DNA from: Paenibacillus amylolyticus
GTDB taxonomy: Bacteria; Bacillota; Bacilli; Paenibacillales; Paenibacillaceae
Direction of reading: 5' to 3'
DNA length: 64,000 nucleotides
NCBI RefSeq assembly: GCF_029689945.1
Contig: NZ_CP121451.1
Coordinates: 4,092,001 to 4,156,000, forward strand
Part shown: piece after piece, positions 34,702-43,261 of the stretch
How the letters are laid out: the number at the start of each line of letters is the position of its first letter
Numbering within the stretch: the first letter of the stretch is position 1
The notes under the pieces: model-generated
What the model was told of the DNA's origin: nothing
Databases searched by the model: none
The model's input: the letters and a program-made list of their open reading frames with translations, nothing else
Made by a program: the position numbers and the translations under genes

Positions 34702-34989
34702 ATGTTAACGGATTATCAACGAAAGGTACTACGGATCTTATATAACTACAAAGGTGTGCGGCGTGTATTCCCTACCATACATGAGCTAATGAACAAGACA
34801 GGTAAGGAAAAGCCCGAAGTTATGGCGGCTCTGGATGTCCTCATAGCTGAGAGGTACATACAATGGGACGATAAGTCGAACACGGCTAATATCGTCATTC
34901 TCGAAGGATGGGAACGCGAAGGCGAAAAGCCACAGATACCTAAAGTGCCAGAACGCTCGGACAGCATACGATATTGGACTGAATACTAA
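34702..34989 (+). CDS. LexA N-terminal-like winged-helix protein
   Basis: 95 residues from ATG 34702, with GTGAGGTGAT upstream. Residues 1-70 follow the LexA DNA-binding domain: LTDYQRKVLRILYNYKG, FPTIHELMNKTGK, VMAALDVLIAERYIQWD. There is no autoprotease domain, so it cannot be cleaved like LexA. It might compete for, or modify, SOS-type operators, or regulate phage induction (inference). It lies under an SOS promoter and directly before yolD. Confidence 0.7.
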   Translation: MLTDYQRKVLRILYNYKGVRRVFPTIHELMNKTGKEKPEVMAALDVLIAERYIQWDDKSNTANIVILEGWEREGEKPQIPKVPERSDSIRYWTEY

Positions 34990-35002
34990 GGAGGGGGTTA
35001 TC

Positions 35003-35335
35003 ATGAGCATCAAGTTGGCGGGAAACGGATTGTTTGAATCGTCTCGATTGATATTGCCTGAGCATAGGGAGGCCTGGATATCCCATATTAAAGAGCAGAA
35101 AAGACGTGTAAAGCCTGAATTAGATGAGCAGGAGATACAGCGGATCAGTGATGTATTGGCCGAGTCATATAGTAAAAGTTGCACAGTTGATGTAGTGTTA
35201 TTCACCCCGTTTTATGACGATCCTGTATCTGGTATTGTAGTAGGTTTAAACACATCCCAGCGTGAAGTTAAGTTGATGTTAGATGAAGAGTATCGATGGG
35301 TAAAATTGACTGAAATTATATCGGCCTCTGTATGA
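35003..35335 (+). CDS. YolD-like protein
   Basis: 110 residues. YolD family pattern: RLILPEHREAWISHIKEQ, DEQEIQRISDVLAESY, a beta half with FYDDPVSGIVVGLN and a final WVKLTEIISA. YolD genes usually accompany the SOS translesion polymerase UvrX (YqjW/YqjX pair) in Bacillus and its prophages. Here there is no polymerase, only the LexA-like partner. GGAGGGGG precedes the ATG. The exact activity of the family is unknown. Confidence 0.85.
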   Translation: MSIKLAGNGLFESSRLILPEHREAWISHIKEQKRRVKPELDEQEIQRISDVLAESYSKSCTVDVVLFTPFYDDPVSGIVVGLNTSQREVKLMLDEEYRWVKLTEIISASV

Positions 35336-35372
35336 TATTTGTATTTAATTGGCTATGTAATTGCCACGCCAT

Positions 35373-35398
35373 CTATTATAATTGACTCATTATTATAG
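35373..35398. promoter_or_regulatory. AT-rich inverted repeat before the agr-like module
   Basis: CTATTATAAT (35373-35382) and ATTATTATAG (35389-35398) are inverted copies with one mismatch, six bases apart, 14 bases before the first gene of the module. A TATAAT -10 element lies in the left arm without a clear -35. It may be the operator/promoter of the module, possibly bound by the LytTR protein; it does not match the textbook LytTR direct repeats. Confidence 0.4.
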
Positions 35399-35411
35399 TG
35401 GAGGGTTTTAA

Positions 35412-36074
35412 GTGGGGGTAATTACTTATATCGTAATCGGCGCGTTTGATGTATTCGCTGTCCTAGCTTTAATGTTAAGGCTTTATCGATTGCCGGTAAG
35501 GGACAGGCTTTTGGAAAAGATCATCTTTGCAATTCTAGCCGCAATAGGATCTTATTTCATAAGGATTGTAATTGGAGTACCTATGATAGATACTGCTGTG
35601 TTAATGCTCCTGGTTATACTTTTCATGCGTTATGTACTGGAGATCAAGCTATTTTACGCAGCTCTCATGTCTAGCGCGGGAATGAGCGCGTATGTTGCTA
35701 TTCAATTAGCACTAGCTATGGGATATATGGCTATCGGCGGAAACGCCCAGGCAGTCATTGTGGAAACACATGGATACAAGGTGCAGTTGCTTCAGATCAC
35801 AGCGATATGCATTGCTTACATTGTCTCTGCTGTTATGACGCTGTTCAGGTGGGGATTCTCGTTCATACCTTTGCCACCACACGATTTCAATATCGCAGTC
35901 AATTATGAGAAAAACAAAGGGCTTTTAATTACTACAATTGGTGTGCTGATCTTCGTTTCATTTGCTATGATGCTTTTGCTTAACTACATGATCGTTTTGC
36001 TGGTACCGGCAGCGTTATTGAGTTTCGGTATTTCATATTACTTCTCAAACCGGAGGGATTTGCAAATTGATTGA
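35412..36074 (+). CDS. Polytopic membrane protein, AgrC-sensor-like without kinase
   Basis: 220 residues, GTG start behind GGAGGG. Six to seven membrane helices are visible (ITYIVIGAFDVFAVLALML, IIFAILAAIGSYFIRIVIG, TAVLMLLVILFMRYVL, LLITTIGVLIFVSFAMMLL among them). This is the size and topology of the AgrC input domain, but no histidine-kinase part follows: the gene ends and agrB begins at once, overlapping by 8 bases. It could be the receptor of the peptide, or a transport/immunity partner. Only topology and context support this. Confidence 0.65.
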   Translation: MGVITYIVIGAFDVFAVLALMLRLYRLPVRDRLLEKIIFAILAAIGSYFIRIVIGVPMIDTAVLMLLVILFMRYVLEIKLFYAALMSSAGMSAYVAIQLALAMGYMAIGGNAQAVIVETHGYKVQLLQITAICIAYIVSAVMTLFRWGFSFIPLPPHDFNIAVNYEKNKGLLITTIGVLIFVSFAMMLLLNYMIVLLVPAALLSFGISYYFSNRRDLQID

Positions 36075-36552
36075 AACAATCTCTCGTAAATATGCAATGT
36101 CCATCAAGAGAGCTTATCCACCAGCAGATGCGGAAGTTATAGCCTATGAAGTGGGCCGGAAACTAAATCTTCGTTCCACTATCATATTAACTCTGATTCT
36201 ATCCTGTTTCACCGGACATTTAGTTGGTTCGATCATTGCTATGAGTACATTTGCATTTGCCCGGAAGATTACTGGCGGTCTGCATCTAAATTTGACAATG
36301 TGCACCATTGTATCTGTGTCTTTATTTTCCATTGCACCTGTAATTCCCTTGAGTACATTTACTGTGGTAATATTAAGCATACTCTTATCCATTTTTTACA
36401 TGAGGATCAATGCCGATTTATCACGTTGGTCAATAGTTATCGTCTGTCTTGCAAACATTAGCATCCTATCAGTTGAGGTTGTATTTGTTTTAGCCGCACA
36501 AATAATACTGGTATGGATGCAACGAATGAAAGGGGGTGCACAGCATGAATGA
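36067..36552 (+). CDS. agrB: AgrB-like peptide-processing membrane endopeptidase
   Basis: 161 residues from TTG 36067, with GGAGGGA upstream. The AgrB core ARKITGGLHLNLTMC holds His73 and Cys79, the catalytic pair that cleaves the AgrD C-terminal tail and forms the ring. Spacing is five residues instead of the six in S. aureus. Membrane helices follow (FTVVILSILLSIFYM, VVFVLAAQIILVWM). The stop overlaps the AgrD-like start. It acts in the membrane to mature the peptide encoded next. Confidence 0.88.
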   Translation: MIETISRKYAMSIKRAYPPADAEVIAYEVGRKLNLRSTIILTLILSCFTGHLVGSIIAMSTFAFARKITGGLHLNLTMCTIVSVSLFSIAPVIPLSTFTVVILSILLSIFYMRINADLSRWSIVIVCLANISILSVEVVFVLAAQIILVWMQRMKGGAQHE

Positions 36553-36673
36553 AAAAAAAGCCAAAATGCTTTCACTAAAAATCGAGAAGCAAGCTGCCGA
36601 TAATGTAGATAGCATGAAAGTGTTCATCGGCTCACAACCAATGCCGGAGGCGCTTAAAAAGTTAAAAAAGTAG
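36545..36673 (+). CDS. agrD: AgrD-like cyclic autoinducer precursor (42 aa)
   Basis: ATG 36545 lies behind AAAGGGGGTG and overlaps the agrB stop. The layout fits AgrD: a charged/amphipathic leader (NEKKAKMLSLKIEKQAADNV), a short core with a ring-forming residue (SMKVFIG), and a C-terminal recognition tail with PMPEALKKLKK, similar to the usual P-x-E-L. A Ser in place of Cys would give a lactone rather than thiolactone ring. The exact mature ends are not certain. Too short for most annotation pipelines. Confidence 0.75.
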   Translation: MNEKKAKMLSLKIEKQAADNVDSMKVFIGSQPMPEALKKLKK

Positions 36674-36682
36674 TGTGAATTT

Positions 36683-37048
36683 ATGGATGAACTAAAATAC
36701 CGCATTGCTGGATCGAGAACGATGAACGACAAAGAGATAGGGGAGTATGATTTCTACAGTTTGACTGATCTCTGTTATATTGACATGTTCAGCCCAGTTA
36801 AGAATTATCTGGTTCCGCACTATCACACAAGCAAGGTATCTTTTACAGATGCTCGCAAATATGAGGGGGCTAAACAATTATTCCCCAATCTTGTGCAGTT
36901 AGACAGCGGGTTGCTTGTAAACATGGATCAAGTAGTAAAAATAGAAGAAACAAGATTTGGCCTCATGGCGCACTTTAGCGGTGGCTTGCAGCGAGAAATT
37001 GCCAAAAACAAAATCCACATGGAAATTGTCCGAGATAAAATGAGATAA
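36683..37048 (+). CDS. Stand-alone LytTR-type DNA-binding regulator
   Basis: 121 residues. The second half shows the LytTR pattern: TDARKYEGAKQLFPNLVQL, then DSGLLVNMDQVVKIEE, then a final strand IAKNKIHMEIVRDKM. The N-terminal half (YDFYSLTDLCYIDMFSPVKN) is also a LytTR-like strand set rather than a receiver domain; no phospho-Asp is seen. In agr systems the response regulator AgrA has this domain. Here it stands alone, so control would have to be by direct contact or abundance. The ribosome site is weak. A strong terminator follows. Confidence 0.78.
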   Translation: MDELKYRIAGSRTMNDKEIGEYDFYSLTDLCYIDMFSPVKNYLVPHYHTSKVSFTDARKYEGAKQLFPNLVQLDSGLLVNMDQVVKIEETRFGLMAHFSGGLQREIAKNKIHMEIVRDKMR

Positions 37049-37079
37049 GCCCGATATCCAATGGATAATCGGGCTTTCT
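37047..37079 (+). terminator. Intrinsic terminator after the agr-like module
   Basis: AAGCCCGAT-ATCC (37047-37059) pairs with GGAT-A-ATCGGGCTT (37063-37076), one bulged A, followed by T-rich sequence. It overlaps the LytTR stop codon. Confidence 0.85.
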
Positions 37080-37302
37080 TATACCATAATGAAGTTGTGA
37101 ATGTCAAGAAATTTCGATCCTAGTATAGGTTTATGGAATAGCGTATAAAATGTGACAACCTTCGACATATTCCACAAATTTCATGTGATATGCTTTATTT
37201 GGAAATGGAAGGGAGGTTGCAAAGGGAGTTGTTAGATGATTTTTAGTTAGGAAAAGTATCTACCCGTCTATACTTTTTCCCGGGGACGCCTGCTTAAAGG
37301 CG

Positions 37303-37520
37303 TTAGAATTCGATATGCCAGATGTACAAATCCTCAGCGTGGCAGTTAAGGATTCTAGAAATAAGTACAGCGGCTTCGTAAGGCATAGGCTCACGATTAT
37401 TGGCCCAATTAGAGATACGTTGGGACTATACCCGGATCTCCTAGATAACTCTGCTTGAGTCGTTCGAGCCTCCTTAATCCTAACTTTAAGCAGACATCGG
37501 CCCCGGGAGATTTTAGTCAC
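37303..37520 (-). CDS. XRE-family repressor-like regulator (one-base frameshift)
   Basis: Starts at GTG 37520 on the minus strand with AAGGAG. The first frame breaks, but adding one C to the CCC opposite 37432-37434 restores QAELSRRSGYSPQRISNWAN and a C-terminal half REPMPYEAAVLISRIL, ending at 37303. This gives about 72 residues. It is a compact Cro/CI-type helix-turn-helix protein. It faces away from the gene at 37635, with operator-like repeats between them, so it may be the lysogeny switch or an autoregulator of the phage right end. Confidence 0.7.
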
Positions 37521-37530
37521 TTCAAATACT

Positions 37531-37606
37531 CCTTAATCGGGGAAAACAATTTAGTTTCGAGGCACATTATACCATCAAAAACTTGATAGGTAAACGACGA
37601 TTAAGG
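37531..37606. promoter_or_regulatory. Operator-like repeats between divergent genes
   Basis: CCTTAATCG (37531-37539) and its perfect inverse CGATTAAGG (37598-37606) flank the region between the XRE gene and the next gene. A partial third copy CCTTAATC lies at 37472-37479 inside the regulator gene. This is the layout of repressor sites in a divergent control region. Confidence 0.55.
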
Positions 37607-37634
37607 ATCACATTCATACTACAGGAGAAAGCTT

Positions 37635-37880
37635 ATGAAAAAACAAATGGATAGTGGCGATCAAATAAGTTCGATTTTAGAGTATTGCGAAAAGAAAGAG
37701 GATTTGTTGCATAGTAGATTATCCGTAATTATTAAGGAGCTTTGGGATGTACCTGGTGTTAAGACCGAATTATTGTCGGAAATAGAAGATCTGTATATAA
37801 GCAAAGGCGTAATTTATTGTTCTATCGCTTACGATCAGGGATTCAAAGATGGAGCAATAAATTCAATGAAATCTTGTTAA
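37635..37880 (+). CDS. Hypothetical protein divergent from the XRE regulator (81 aa)
   Basis: ATG 37635 follows CAGGAGAAAGC. Helical, acidic in the middle (SILEYCEKKEDLLHSRLSV, LLSEIEDLYISKGV) with a polar end. Similar short proteins are found next to phage or mobile-element repressors in Bacillales, but I recognise no family. The stop codon lies inside a 14-base palindrome (GTTAACATGTTAAC, 37876-37889). Confidence 0.6.
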   Translation: MKKQMDSGDQISSILEYCEKKEDLLHSRLSVIIKELWDVPGVKTELLSEIEDLYISKGVIYCSIAYDQGFKDGAINSMKSC

Positions 37881-38464
37881 CATGTTAACAGATTGGTAAC
37901 CAAATTTCGTTTTTTATACTATTCATAAGTTAAAGATGTTACACCAGAAGCCGTTCTATGCCTGATTTTACGGCCTTCTGGTGTAATGTAGGTTAACATA
38001 TTACAACAAAATGTTAAATGAACTTTATTCCGCTTCATGCGGGCGTAGAATGTAGCAGGGACATCGGAGATATAGATTATTTTTTGATCAAAAGTTAATA
38101 GGTATCGGGTGAAATGAGAATGTACAAGAAGGCATCGGTTATTGACCTGTGTCTTCTTTGTGATATTCGCCCTCATTTGATTGAAATCCAATATGGGGAG
38201 TGTAATTATTCTAAGCATATGGCATACCATGCGAATGCATTGGCAATAAGTAGGCTCTTCGAATCCTAAACCAGTGTCTTGGCACGACTGTAGGGATATT
38301 TTACCTTCATATTTGTGCTAGAGGCTATGTCCATGGACTTAGGAAGAGTGCTGATAAGAAGGACGTTTCAACCATTTTTATCGTTTTACCGGGTAGATGC
38401 TGGAGCGCTGTGATAAAATGATTGGAATAAGAACATACGATCTGTTTATGTGAGAGGAGACACC
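37881..38464. other. Gene-poor boundary between prophage and chromosome
   Basis: About 580 bases with no convincing gene. It holds part of a palindrome (37876-37889), a long inverted repeat (listed separately) and AT-rich sequence. The right attachment site of the prophage probably lies here, because phage-type genes stop and the chromosomal yeh-like operon begins at 38465. I cannot define the core without the left end. No tRNA is recognisable. Confidence 0.5.
37939..37986. repeat. Long inverted repeat (possible bidirectional terminator)
   Basis: TTACACCAGAAGCCGT (37939-37954) is mirrored by ACGGCCTTCTGGTGTAA (37970-37986) with a single extra base, loop of 15. No T-run follows in either direction, so it is either a transcript-end hairpin or a protein-binding site near the prophage edge. 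Confidence 0.6.
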
Positions 38465-39571
38465 TTGACGATGGAGATGCTTAAACCACCCGCCGAGATA
38501 CTACACGAGCTTGAATTACGTGCACTGCGAGAAGAGGATCAGGGGAAACGTCCCCCGAATTGGCTGTTATCTCCTGCCTATGTGCGCGATTTTATTATCG
38601 GCAGGGATAAGCCTGCACTGATCAATGGAGAAGAGATTCCAATTACCCGCAAATTTTATGGCAACGATGTGCTGATTGAACGTGCAGTCGTCACTTTGGC
38701 AGGCAATCGGGGATTAATGCTCGTGGGAGAACCCGGTACAGCCAAGACCATGCTTAGTGAACTTCTGACCGCTGCGATCTCCGGTACGAGTCTGAACACG
38801 ATTCAAGGTACAGCGGGCACGACGGAAGACATGATCAAATATTCATGGAATTACGCCATGTTGCTGGATAAAGGCCCTTCGGAAGCCGCACTTGTGCCAT
38901 CGCCGTTATATAACGGAATGAAGAAAGGCATTCTTACCCGATTTGAAGAGATTACACGTTGTCCCGCTGAAGCCCAGGATAGTCTGATCAGTATTCTCAG
39001 TGACAAGGTCATGAGCATTCCTGAACTGGATGGTGGTGTACTATTTGCCCAGCCGGGATTCAACGTTATTGCAACAGCCAATATTCGGGACAAAGGTGTA
39101 AACGAAATGAGCGGTGCCTTGAAACGTCGGTTCAATTTTGAAACGATCAAGCCCATTCATAACGTGAAGATGGAAGCCAAAATTATTGAATCCCAGGCTC
39201 GAAGCCTGTTATTACATAGTGGAATTGATATTGAAATTAACCCGGATGTGGTTGAATTGCTGGCTACAACATTTATGGAACTGCGCACCGGCATGACACG
39301 GGAAGGCTACAAGCTGGACACACCTCAAGCATCCATGAGTACGGCAGAAGCAGTATCTGTCTATGTCCAGAGTGCGATGACTTCCTATTATTACGAAGAT
39401 AAGGCTTTTGCGCTGGATCGGTTGGTTCAGAACATGCTGGGGACCATTGCCAAGGAAAACGACAAGGATCTGTCCATTCTCAAAACCTACTTCTCCAAGG
39501 TCGTAAAAGAGCGTTCCAGGGAAGAGGGAATGTGGAAGGACTATTATGAGGAGAGAAAATGGATCGGTTAA
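38465..39571 (+). CDS. MoxR-type AAA ATPase (YehL-like)
   Basis: About 368 residues from TTG 38465, with GAGAGGAGAC upstream (GTG 38450 is an alternative). Walker A GEPGTAKTM, Walker B LTRFEEITRC, sensor NVIATANIRDKGVNEM and an arginine finger region GALKRRFNFE are intact. MoxR ATPases act with vWA proteins as chaperone-like remodelers; the vWA partner is encoded two genes on. The gene overlaps the DUF5682 gene by 13 bases. It corresponds to yehL of E. coli. Confidence 0.88.
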   Translation: MTMEMLKPPAEILHELELRALREEDQGKRPPNWLLSPAYVRDFIIGRDKPALINGEEIPITRKFYGNDVLIERAVVTLAGNRGLMLVGEPGTAKTMLSELLTAAISGTSLNTIQGTAGTTEDMIKYSWNYAMLLDKGPSEAALVPSPLYNGMKKGILTRFEEITRCPAEAQDSLISILSDKVMSIPELDGGVLFAQPGFNVIATANIRDKGVNEMSGALKRRFNFETIKPIHNVKMEAKIIESQARSLLLHSGIDIEINPDVVELLATTFMELRTGMTREGYKLDTPQASMSTAEAVSVYVQSAMTSYYYEDKAFALDRLVQNMLGTIAKENDKDLSILKTYFSKVVKERSREEGMWKDYYEERKWIG

Positions 39572-42035
39572 CAGCAGTGCTGGACCCTGATGTTGATCAG
39601 CTGCAATCCTTGTTCGAATCCCAGGTGTATAACCTGAGTAATCCTACGGTCTATTATCCCATACGACACCATAGCCCTGCATGTTCATATCACTTGTTAC
39701 GTTTAATCGAAGAGTACAAGCCGGATATCATCCTGATCGAGGGACCAGAGAGCGGTAATCCATTAATTTCGGTTCTGAGTGATGAGGCAACCTTGCCTCC
39801 TGTAAGTCTGTACTACACCTATGAGAGCGAATTGGAGAGAGAAGCCTGCTATTATCCGATGCTTCGTTATTCGCCAGAATATGTGGCTTTGAAAGAAGCA
39901 AAACGACTGGACATTCCGGCGAAGTTTATTGACCTGGACTATCAACATTTCTCCACTCGTGCATCCAAATCCGGCCAGGTAGAACAAAAGGAGATCTCCA
40001 TTCAAGACGAAACCTTGCTTGCGGGGTCTGACTTCATTAACCGGTTGTGCCAAAAAACAAACTGTCGCAGTTTTGATGAATTGTGGGAAAAGGTGTTTGA
40101 GATCGGCGGTCTGGAGAAATCCACTCCGGAGTTCGTACAGGATGTATTCACGTATTGTACGCTTTCCCGAATGTGCTATTCTGCGGAACGTTTGCAGTCA
40201 ACTGGTGATCTGGCAAGGGAAGCACATATGAGACAACGCATTCAACAAGCGCTACTTAAGCATGACCGTGTGCTTGTTATTACCGGTGGGTTTCATACGT
40301 ATGGACTATTAGCGTCGGAGAAACATGAATCCGACTTGGAACAGCCGAAGATGGATACACAGCGGGCAGATCAATGTTCAGTTGAACAAGGTAAAACAGG
40401 TGCATCTCCACAATCTCCACAACGTGCGGTTGAATCCATTACGGTTCACCAACAAATGTACCCGATGGTCTATACCTTTGCTGAAGCGGATCGGCTTAAT
40501 GGATACGCGAGCGGCATGCCTTATGTGAATTATTACGATCAGATCTGGAACCAGCTGCTTCGTAAGAAGAGTACACCTTATAACCTAACGGCTCTGGACT
40601 TGTTGTCTCGGCTGATGCGCAAGTTGCGGGACGGTCACGAACATGTATCAACCAGTGATGCGATTGAGGCGTACAGCATGATTCAGGGGCTTGCCGGGCT
40701 TCGGGGTAAAGGGAAGGCGGCGTCTACGAGTTGATGGATGCAGCACTCTCTTCCTTTGTGAAGGGGGAGCTTACCTTGGCTACCGATAAACCGTTGCAGG
40801 AGCTGCAGCAGTTATTGACAGGAGACGTCATCGGAAGTGTTGCTCCCAATTCATTCAGTATCCCCATCGTGGAGGATTTCAAGGCGCGTTGTACAGAGTA
40901 CAAATTACAGATTCGCACAACAGGACAACACAAGAAAGTGCTGGATCTGTATGCGAAACCGGAGCATCGTCAGATCAGCCAATTGATTCAATGCATCACC
41001 TATCTGGTTCCGGAATTCGCAAAACGGCAATCGGGGCCGGACTGGATCACAGAGCGTGACATGAATCTGGTTCGCGAAACCTGGGTTTATATGTACTCTT
41101 CCCGCATTGAGGCCAGATTGATAGAGAACTCCCTCTATGGCGGAACACTTGCTGGAGCAGCTACACGCAAAATGGAAGAACAGATGCAGGAGATCCCGGA
41201 TCATCATAGCGGTGAACTTGCCCGACTCATGCTTCAAGCACTGCTCATGGGACTTCAAGACACAGCAATGAAGCTCTATGAACAGGTGCGCTCGGCGCTG
41301 AGAACCGACGGGAATTTCCTATCCTTATGTAATAGCCTGCAGATCTTGAACCGAATTCACCAGCACCGCAGGCTACTGGGACTATCGGAAGAGCAACATC
41401 TCCCTGACCTTGTATCCGAAGCGTATAGAAACGCCGTGGACAAGCTGCTGCAGCTCTCCAGAGCCAATCCGGACGAACATGAAGCCATTATTCAGGGATT
41501 GAAGCTGCTGGCCATGCTGGCGGAGTCATCTGAGTCGTATTTTCGGGATGAGACATTCCGAATTCATCTGAATGAACTTCTGTCTGATCATCAGCTTCCG
41601 GCTCAATTGGAGGGTGTGTGTGTGGCTATTTCCTCAGGGCTTGGTGACAGGCCAAGGGATGAGATTGTTGATCGTGCTCGCGGGTATATCCATGGCACAC
41701 CGGATCAGACCCGTCAAACGGCACTTTTTTTACAGGGTGTATTTACGGTAGCACGTGATGCTTTTCTATATGAAGATCAGCTCTTGTCCGAGTTGAATGT
41801 TTTGATTGAAAAGCTGTCATACGATGACTTCATCAGCATGGTACCGGAATTAAGGCTGGCATTCACCTATTTTACACCAATGGAGACGGGTTTGATTGCT
41901 GAACGGGTGGCAAGTCTGCATCAGGTTGAGCCAGAGGAGATGTCAAGACCTGCGCTTGATGAACAGATGCTGATCCAGTCCAAAGCATGGGACGAAGCGC
42001 TTCGAAAGGAGTTTGCTGCATGGAAGCTAATATGA
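39559..42035 (+). CDS. DUF5682 protein (YehM-like; one-base frameshift)
   Basis: The frame from 39559 stops at 40734, and a second runs 40731-42035. Adding one G to the GGG at 40711-40713 gives LRGKGEGGVYELMDAALSSF and one protein of about 825 residues, the usual size of the family. The N-terminal domain has YPIRHHSPACSYHLLRLI, IILIEGPESGNPL and VLVITGGFHTYGL. This pattern recalls the ChaN/TIKI-type fold (inference). The C-terminal half is helical. Two genuinely separate overlapping genes are the less likely alternative. Overlaps the vWA gene. Confidence 0.8.
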
Positions 42036-43242
42036 ATGAAGCGAATCGGAGAGTGGGCGAATCCAGAGATAACCATGAAAGTTCCAATCGGGATGGAGGC
42101 AAACGAGGGGAGCATCCTTCTGCTGAAACCTTAAATCGCTGGCGTCTCATTCTCGGTGAATCGGCCGAAGAAGGGCTCTGTAATACAGACCAATACACTT
42201 CGAGTGAATTTCAATATAAGGAAATGGATGAGATTCTGGGGTATCTCTATAACCGTGAATACGGTGAAGAACAAGGTTACCGTAAGAGGGAGGACGCGGT
42301 GCGTCCAATCTGACTGTACCGAAATGGTTGCACAAGGTCAGGGAGTTATTCCCCAAATCAACGGTAGAAATCTTGGAGAAACAAGCGCTCGACCGCTATG
42401 GCCTGACCGAATTGTTAACTGACAAAAAGCTGCTTGAATCCCTTGAACCCAACATGAATCTGCTCAAGAACATTATGCAGTTCAAAGGACGCATGAAAGG
42501 TGAGGTATTAAAGAGCGCCAAAGAGATCGTGCGAACTGTGGTGGAAGAACTGCGCAGCAAGCTGGAATCCCAGACTCGAGCCAGTATCATGGGTAAGCGA
42601 AGTCGCTATACCTCCAGTTCAGTACAATCCTTGCGCAATCTGAATTTCAAGCGAACCATCACCAAAAATCTGAAGAATTATGATAAAAACAAGCGCAGAT
42701 TTGTGATTGATCGCTTGTACTTTGACGGGAATATACAGCCCCATAACAAGTGGAACATCATCATTGGTGTAGATGAAAGTGGCAGTATGCTGGATTCAGT
42801 CATCTATAGTTCGGTAATGGCCAGCATCTTCTATCGCTTAAATGCGCTGCGCACCAAACTATTCATCTTTGATACCCAGGTGGTTGACCTGAGCGACAGG
42901 CTTGAAGACCCTGTAGACGTGCTTATGAATGTACAGCTTGGCGGGGGCACTCATATTACCAAAGCGTTGCGTTATGGCGAGACGCTGATCGATAATCCGG
43001 GCAAAACGATCTTTATTCTGGTCAGTGACCTGGAAGAAGGTTACCCGATTGCGCAGATGTACAAAGCCTGTAAAGATATCATCGATGCAGGCTGCAAATT
43101 GCTGGTTCTCACTGCGCTTGATTTTAACGGAGATTCCGTCTATAACAAACATGCCGCACAGACATTAACCAATATGGGCGCACATGTAGCAGCCATTACG
43201 CCTAACGAACTCGCGGATTGGATTGGCGAGATTATCACTTAA
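42020..43242 (+). CDS. vWA-domain protein (YehP-like; one-base frameshift)
   Basis: ATG 42020 lies behind AAAGGAG. The frame breaks at GGG 42288-42290; one extra G gives KRGGRGASNLTVPKWLHKV and joins to the main domain, about 407 residues. The C-terminal vWA domain has an intact MIDAS: DESGSM near the start of the domain, the Thr in GGGTHITKAL and the Asp in LVSDLEEGY. It is the expected partner of the MoxR ATPase. The N-terminal part is charged and helical. Confidence 0.85.
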
Positions 43243-43261
43243 ATTCAAGGAGGAATGTGTA

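Noticed and set aside
37919..38230. Minus-strand frame of 103 codons at the prophage edge
   Set aside because: No ribosome site, and its last 20 codons lie in the long inverted repeat. No family motif is convincing.
38250..38280. Possible tRNA 3' half (TTCGAATCC-like) at the prophage boundary
   Set aside because: The TTCGAATCC word is there, but no acceptor stem or anticodon arm can be paired around it.
40707..40734. DUF5682 as two separate genes with overlapping stop and start
   Set aside because: One added G at 40711-40713 gives a continuous protein of family length with no other change, as in eleven other places.
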